The notes under the pieces were generated by a model. The model had not been told where the DNA came from. It worked only from the letters and a program-made list of their open reading frames with translations, and made no database searches. A stretch of 64,000 nucleotides of DNA from Kryptolebias marmoratus (lineage: Eukaryota > Chordata > Actinopteri > Cyprinodontiformes > Rivulidae). The stretch lies in NCBI RefSeq assembly GCF_001649575.2, contig NC_051449.1:11098101-11162100 (forward strand), given 5' to 3'. Below, piece by piece: positions 34,228 through 64,000 of this stretch; position 1 is the stretch's first letter; every line of letters begins with the position of its first letter. Made by a program: the position numbers and the translations under genes.

Positions 34228-35342
34228 ATATCAGCTTGAAAGATGGTATTATACTGACCCATGAATATTTAGTTTGCTGTTTCTCAGTGTTTTCCTGTCC
34301 ATGCTGGTGAGTTAAACGCAGACTTTTGACTCTTATTTGGTAAATTCCTTTGTTTTGTGTTGTTGAGTCTTTGCTCCTTGTGTCACTTCAGTTCATATTG
34401 TCAGTGGTTTCTAGTGAGCTGTTGTACAAAGTGTATAAAACTGACATTAAGTCTTTATGTTGTATGTGCAACTTGTATATAAAGCATTTTCAAATGTAGA
34501 TTTCTCAGCTTCACTTGTGTCCTCGCTGTAAAGGAACTACAGAACGAAATGACTTTTTCTTTAAAACTTGAGAGCTTTGATGAAAACTGCATTTAACATT
34601 TTTTTTCTTAAGCTAAAATCGTGAAAGTAACTCGATGTACTGTGCAAAAGTCCTAAATCATTCTTCGTTTCTTTGCATTTTGCCTCCAGGCAGTAAGACT
34701 TTCTCATCATCCTTTGAAGCGGTCTTAATAGTTTCCTTGGCTTTCTGAAGGCGTTTTAAAGGTTTTCTTTGGATTTGAGCAGCTTTTTTTTGTTATTATT
34801 TGTCCGGTCCATATACCTGACCTTTAAAAAAAAAAGAAAAGATCATTTAAGCCACTGAACTTTGACCTGGGGCTCAGTAGGGCATTAAAAAAAAAAACTT
34901 CTAAATTAAAGAATGACTCAGTTTGATCGGGTCTTTGCTGAACTTGTTCCCATGTTTTAAACACGACTTCCAGCTGCCCATCTGCTTGTTTGTTGTTGTT
35001 GTTGTTTTCACGCTGCCCAACATGCTGTCGTGGTCAGGAACAAGGACTGGACTGAAAATGAGAAAAAAAGCAGCCAAAGTTCAAAGAAAAACTTTTAAAA
35101 GACCTTCAGAAAGCCTCCAGAGCTTCTGATCAAGATCACTTTGAAGCTGATTATAAAGAATGGTTTAAACAAGCTGAGCATACTACAGCACCCCCTTGTA
35201 GATGACAAGAAAAACGAGTAAAATAAAAAAGCAGACCCACTACTTTCATGTAAATCAATAATCCAATTATTTTTTTATGATAATGACTTTTTAATGGGAC
35301 AAAAAAAAAAACTCAGATGTGATCATTTTGCCATTGATAAAA
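34228..35342. other. Intergenic spacer between convergent genes
   Basis: AT-rich, with short A runs and no long coding frame. May partly belong to either 3' UTR. Confidence 0.5.
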
Positions 35343-35348
35343 TTTATT
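35343..35348 (-). terminator. arhgap21: Distal candidate poly(A) signal, ARHGAP21
   Basis: AATAAA on the - strand, about 1.34 kb after the stop. Using it would leave about 1.1 kb to the nearest DPP6 signal. Confidence 0.4.
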
Positions 35349-35588
35349 TCCAGTGTTTCAGGAGTCTGTGCACATCCTTCACAATCAGAGGAACACTGTT
35401 GATACAAACTGTCCACATCATCCTACAGCAGAATTGTCTCCAGAGAAGTACCAAACTGCCCACAACACCCCGTTCAGGCCCCACGAGCAGCGTCGCTGTT
35501 TCACAATACTGTCCTTTAATCCTGCAATCTGATGGAAACGCAAAGTAAAGCAGCTAAAACATGGCATTTTGTATGTACAGTTAAATTA

Positions 35589-35594
35589 TTTATT
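35589..35594 (-). terminator. arhgap21: Candidate poly(A) signal, ARHGAP21
   Basis: AATAAA on the - strand (tttatt on the + strand), about 1.1 kb after the stop. Confidence 0.4.
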
Positions 35595-36406
35595 TTACAA
35601 CAACTATTTAAAATTCAAGTTCTGGTAAAATCAAGACGTGAAAAAAAAAAACGAGATAAAGATGTAGAAAACATTAAGACCAGAGTGGAAATGCCTAAAG
35701 AATGGAAGCTCGGCATCGTCGTTACTTACGGGAATGACTGGGTGAGCGATAAAAATGTCATTCACAGTAACATCTTCGTCTAGCTCAACAAAGACAGTAT
35801 GGCACCCTTTTTACGTTTCATTGTGAGGCACTTTCTTTTTTGTGAAGGAACATTTTCTTCTGTCAGCTGTTCGTTTCAATCCACTGCCGGTCGCTTAAAG
35901 AGGCGCGAACCAACGAAACGCTAACATCAGAGGGACGTCGTTCACGGCTTTTAAACCACGTTTTCATTTGCATAAGTCCAGTGTCTCCTTGTCACCTTTT
36001 TACACCTTTGGAAAGGCCTCTTTTGACAGCAGAGAGCTTGTAGGCAGTCACACACAGGCTGTACCAAAAAAAAACTAAACAAAAATCTATTCAAGTACAC
36101 AGAAAAATAGGGATATGTACACTTTAGAACGAAACACAAGCATGTAAAGCTTTTAGTCAGTGTTACAGCGAGCATGTCTGTACATTCTTCATTTGGTTAC
36201 CAACAGACTCACAGACTTTCTTAACACAAAAATAGTTCCTCTGCAATACTAAAAATCTTATTTTCACTACTTCCTATTATTCTAAGTCAGGTCAGGTTCC
36301 TTAAAAGCCTCTCGGCTTCAGAACAATCTATAGTGTTGACACTTTGATCGTACTTCAGTGTTTCGTGAGCAACAGGTCCTTTTCAGCACGACAGAGGTTT
36401 GTAATC

Positions 36407-36422
36407 GGGGGGGGGGGGGGGG
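36407..36422. repeat. G16 homopolymer
   Basis: Sixteen G on the + strand, C16 in the ARHGAP21 3' UTR. Confidence 0.95.
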
Positions 36423-36690
36423 TGTTCCTCCCGAGAGTTATTTGTCATAAAAAAATGAAAAAAAAAAAAAACTTTTTAAAGATACAAACATTTTGTTCCA
36501 TGCCTTATACACGAGCAAGATCAACGATTCTTGTGTGCAGCAACTCTTTTAACAAACACACTCACACCAGGTAATAACACACTCCAGACTTTTGTAAACA
36601 TGCTCATTCACTAACATTGGTCACATGACAGATTATAGTGACAGACTCCCAAATACAGACAGAGAACATACCATCTCTCACACACACCTC

Positions 36691-60523
<23,833 letters not shown>

Positions 60524-63500
60524 CTGAACAAATAAAAAGAAGAAAGAGTTAGTTTAAAGAGCCCCTGACCGCCACAGCTGTCTGGGATAAACAGAGCAAT
60601 CACACAAGATCTATGGGAAACATTTTTAGTTTTTTTTTTTTAAGTTTGACATAAAGTGTGCTTTAGTAAACAGGAGGAAGTTGAATGTTTCCAGTCAAAG
60701 AAAAGCACATCAGGCTTTGGGTCTCTGAGCAGTCACTTGTTTGTTTACAGACTTTTCATGAGCTCTCAGCTTTGTTGACTTTAGTGCAGCAGCAACAACT
60801 TTACTCAAATTTCCTTGTATTATATTTCAGGCCGGAGTGTGATGTTCATGAACACCAATGTTTAGCTGTTTAACGCAACACTAACAAACTACCCCCCCTT
60901 CTTATCTAGTCTCAACCAGGCCCTCCCCCTCCCCCCAGAAGCCCAGACCTTTCCCCACAATGTTAGGAATTTGGTGAGCTTGCATTAACAGTATCTCTGC
61001 CCGTGCTGATATGTTGAGTAAAGTGTAGGAAAACCAACATGTCCTACATGGATGTCAGTTGTGTAATGTAAGCAAATAATTTGCAAAGAGGTTTGTCTGC
61101 TCGTATAAAATCTGCACAAGCTTGTTTTGGGCGAACATGTCACTTGTTCCAGGTAAAAGAAAATGAGCCAAAATGTTAAATAAATAAATAAATAAATAAA
61201 CGGTTTGTGTGCAAAAACTTGAGAGAATGAACACGAATTCTCACACTCTGTGACTTAATATAGTGTTTGCCTGGAGGTCAGTACCATGTTAAAGCACATC
61301 TTAATGGGCTCCTTGCAGCAAAACTCGGGGAGGATTTTGCTGCGTTTCAACCGCCAGGTTTCAAAAGACACAAATCCTTTGAGTTGAAGCTTATTAAACG
61401 TGGTAACTTGAGCTGTCAGGTATCTCTGGAGAGATTAAACATGCAAACCGAAGAGAGAGGAAAATAAGTACACTGTACCAAGTGACTGGGAAAAAAGTGC
61501 TACAGGTGCAGCTGACACCCATGCATTTTGATGAAACTGGCTGAACAGGTTTGACTATGCACAGCCAAGCAAAGGTAGGTTATTCATCAACACCAGCACT
61601 TTCATATCTCAGCCTGTGCTTGCCTGATTCTTAGGTCCCTGCAAAATACAGAAACTGTTTGACTTTGTACACCGAGCAGGGCTTCTGAAGATATGATTTG
61701 AAATGAACAGAATGCTTGAAATGCCTGCATTGATGCCTTCCTGTCTCAGAGGCAAGTCCGTCCTAGTCTACTGACTCTGATTTAGCGGGCTGACGGGGTC
61801 GCTTCCAACCCCTCTGATCTTTAGATGTGGAAAACAGAAGGGGGTGTGGGCCTCCTCGCAGACACATGCCTTGCAGTGTTAGCATTGCCACTTGCAGAGT
61901 TAATACTGTTGCGACATTCCAGGTCAATAAATTCCAGGTCCCACATTGCTCTTGTGGTTTTTTTAAGAACAAAAAAAAAAAAATCAAATAAGAGACAACA
62001 GCAAGGGAACAGAACAGACTCGGGGGAACAAGTAATAGAGCAGACTGACAAGAGCTCAAAAGGAAATTAAAAGGAAAGAGAAAACGGAGTTGCGAAAAAA
62101 AAGGGACTATAAAAGGAACGCCCACATGAAAGCACACTCATCTCCTTTCATACCCACAAGCAGAGCGCCTCTCACCCATTTATGAATCTCTAGAATGCCA
62201 GACTGATATTTGCACTGGGTGAGGCAGCTGGGAGAAGATTTTCTAAGAGCAATTGTTCCTCAGCTGGATGCCTCTTGGAAATGAAAAGTGACCAGGCCTG
62301 TGTCTCAAGGTAAGAGCCCGGGATCAACAGATGGCGGCTCACAATGAGCACGCCACACAGTAAACACATTCCCAAGGCTTCAAGGAAAAGTCCACACAAT
62401 TAAAGCAAAGCTACGACACCATAAAAAATGCTGAACGTTCATTATAATGCCTACAAGGTGCCTGAAAGTTGTCAGTAAAATGGCGAACTCAGTACCCTGC
62501 TGCTGTAAGCTTTAACTCTAACAGTATATCATTCTGCATCTCTAATAGCTTAAAAAAAACACACATTTTTCTTCTTATGTGGCATTTAATAAAGAAAAAG
62601 AAGAAAATTTAAGAAACCACTCAAGTATTCTTTTAATCCTTTTGGTTTTAATGAACAAGGTTTGAGAATATAATTGACAGATAAGATGTGAATCGGATTA
62701 ATCTTTTTAAAATATTTGTTGTAATTTAACCTTTTTCTGCTTGCCTAAGCAACAAATTCACAAACAACCACTACTTTACCATACGGCTGGGGCCTTTTGT
62801 AAGCTTCGCATTCTAAATGTATATCCGTGATGCAGCTAAACGTTTTGCTCAAATGTTTACAGAAGCAAAACTGAATAAACTACGACAACAAAATAAAGCC
62901 AATTTTAATCCAGTTAGACTCAACTAGTCTGCTGAGCTCTTTAAGTATCTGGACTTTACCTTAATGTTTAAACGTGGATAACGGTTTACAGAAGTTAATA
63001 CTCTGACAAATAATTAGCGCTTTAGGTTATTTATGCCAAACCCACAACCCATGCAATCATTTAATGAGAGATTTAGGGTGACGGCATCACCACGAGATTA
63101 GAGGGTAACCCAACAAGCCTCCTGCTAAGTTTAAGGGGAATTACTGAGCATACATAGCTGTTTACACTCCACACATGTTGATACCTAATGCTGAGTTCAC
63201 ACTGACAAGGCAACTGGAATTTCCATCTGGTCCATTTAAAAGAAACAACAACAAAACTATTTTTTAAAACCACATTGCCTTACATGCCTCCCAAAAAAAC
63301 CTCTGCCGGTATCGTCAAATGACTCATTACAAGCTTCACGTGATATCAGCTCTAAGAAAAACAAAACAAAACACAAAAGCAAACAATCCTAAAATGCAAG
63401 TGAACCCAGTTGTCTGAGGGCTGCTAAATTCTACGCCACATCCCAGTTAAACCAAGCACCACGCTGTGAAAAGCCTACGATAATGATACAGAGGGTCAGC

Positions 63501-63871
63501 GGTGAGGCCTGGGCGTTCCAGCTTTGTACCTCCAGACAGGGTTAGGAGTATCATTATTCAGTCTACAGAATGTAGACACTTGGTGAGTGGTGTGCATGCC
63601 ATACTTCGAAGTGTTTAATAACAATCAGCTTGGAAAGAAAGGCTCTTTGAAGCGCCTTTTTTTTTCTTTTCCCCGGGACATCTTTTAAAAATGATGAAAC
63701 TCGTGCTGCAGAACATGCAATGCATTCTTGAAAGGGATTGTGGACATTTGTACATAATTTCACGATTCATTGTTCAAACTCACAATGCTAAAAATTTGTG
63801 AAGACAGTGCAATATTATTAAATATGGTAAGCGAAAGCAAAAGGTAGTACACAACTTATGGTGGAATATAC
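60524..63871. other. ARHGAP21 5' intron (part)
   Basis: No start exon recognised on the - strand. Contains a short AAAT repeat and A-rich tracts. Confidence 0.5.
61181..61200. repeat. Short (AAAT)n microsatellite
   Basis: About five AAAT units in the 5'-most visible ARHGAP21 intron. Confidence 0.85.
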
Positions 63872-64000
63872 AGGTGCTGGTCATAAAATTAGAATATCAT
63901 GAAAAAGTAGATTGATTTCAGTAATTCCATTTAAAAAGTGAAACTTGTATATTATATTCATACATTACATACAAACTCATGTATTTCAAATGTTTATTTC
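63872..64000. repeat. End of a dispersed repeat, cut by the window
   Basis: Starts caggtgctggtcataaaatt and continues in a style I recall as very frequent in fish genomes (cagtaattccatt, gtgaaacttgtatatta). Possibly a Tc/mariner-like terminus; the rest is outside the window. Confidence 0.5.

Larger units (their letters stand above)
35589..36690 (-). other. arhgap21: ARHGAP21 3' UTR (approximate)
   Basis: Follows the stop codon on the - strand with no coding frame. A run of 16 G (+ strand) at about 36407-36422 reads as C16 in the transcript. The distal limit depends on which AATAAA is used. Confidence 0.5.

Overview
This window is vertebrate nuclear DNA, most likely from a teleost fish. The genes are split into many short exons with GT-AG introns. 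The two recognisable proteins are animal-specific, and the introns carry fish-type SINE, LINE and hAT-MITE sequence plus many microsatellites. There is no operon, phage, CRISPR array or bacterial gene. I could not fix the species.

Layout. Two protein-coding genes face each other tail to tail. On the + strand, 6545-33443 holds 25 consecutive coding exons (2343 nt, 780 codons plus stop) of a DPP6-type dipeptidyl-peptidase-like protein. This is a type II membrane pseudo-peptidase that serves as an auxiliary subunit of Kv4 potassium channels. Its isoform-specific N-terminal exon or exons are not visible and probably lie upstream of the window. On the - strand, 60523 down to 36691 holds 22 consecutive coding exons (5307 nt, 1768 codons plus stop) of ARHGAP21, a PDZ-PH-RhoGAP protein of the Golgi, actin and cell-junction system. 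Its first coding exon or exons probably lie beyond 64000. The exon phases join without a break in both genes, which strongly supports the models. About 1.1-1.4 kb of 3' UTR and intergenic sequence separates the likely polyadenylation sites. Nothing suggests the two proteins work together; they are simply neighbours.

Mobile and repeated DNA. The clearest insertion is a 5'-truncated L1-type LINE (46499-48280, + strand) in an ARHGAP21 intron, with a poly(A) tail and a 15-bp target-site duplication. A 214-bp hAT-type MITE (10115-10328) with an 8-bp duplication sits inside an older reverse-transcriptase-type remnant in a DPP6 intron. An internally deleted RTE-like fragment (about 20820-21350, - strand), a tRNA-type SINE (about 435-738), an old DNA-transposon remnant (about 4830-5350) and several copies of one short dispersed repeat complete the picture.

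Most notable points: the DPP6-type protein has alanine at the catalytic serine position; an 18-bp perfect hairpin lies in a DPP6 intron; the L1 insertion creates a 607-codon frame that is partly host intron; and ARHGAP21 lacks a short segment present in the human protein. I found no convincing new biological system. The window is a normal two-gene vertebrate locus with informative transposon history.
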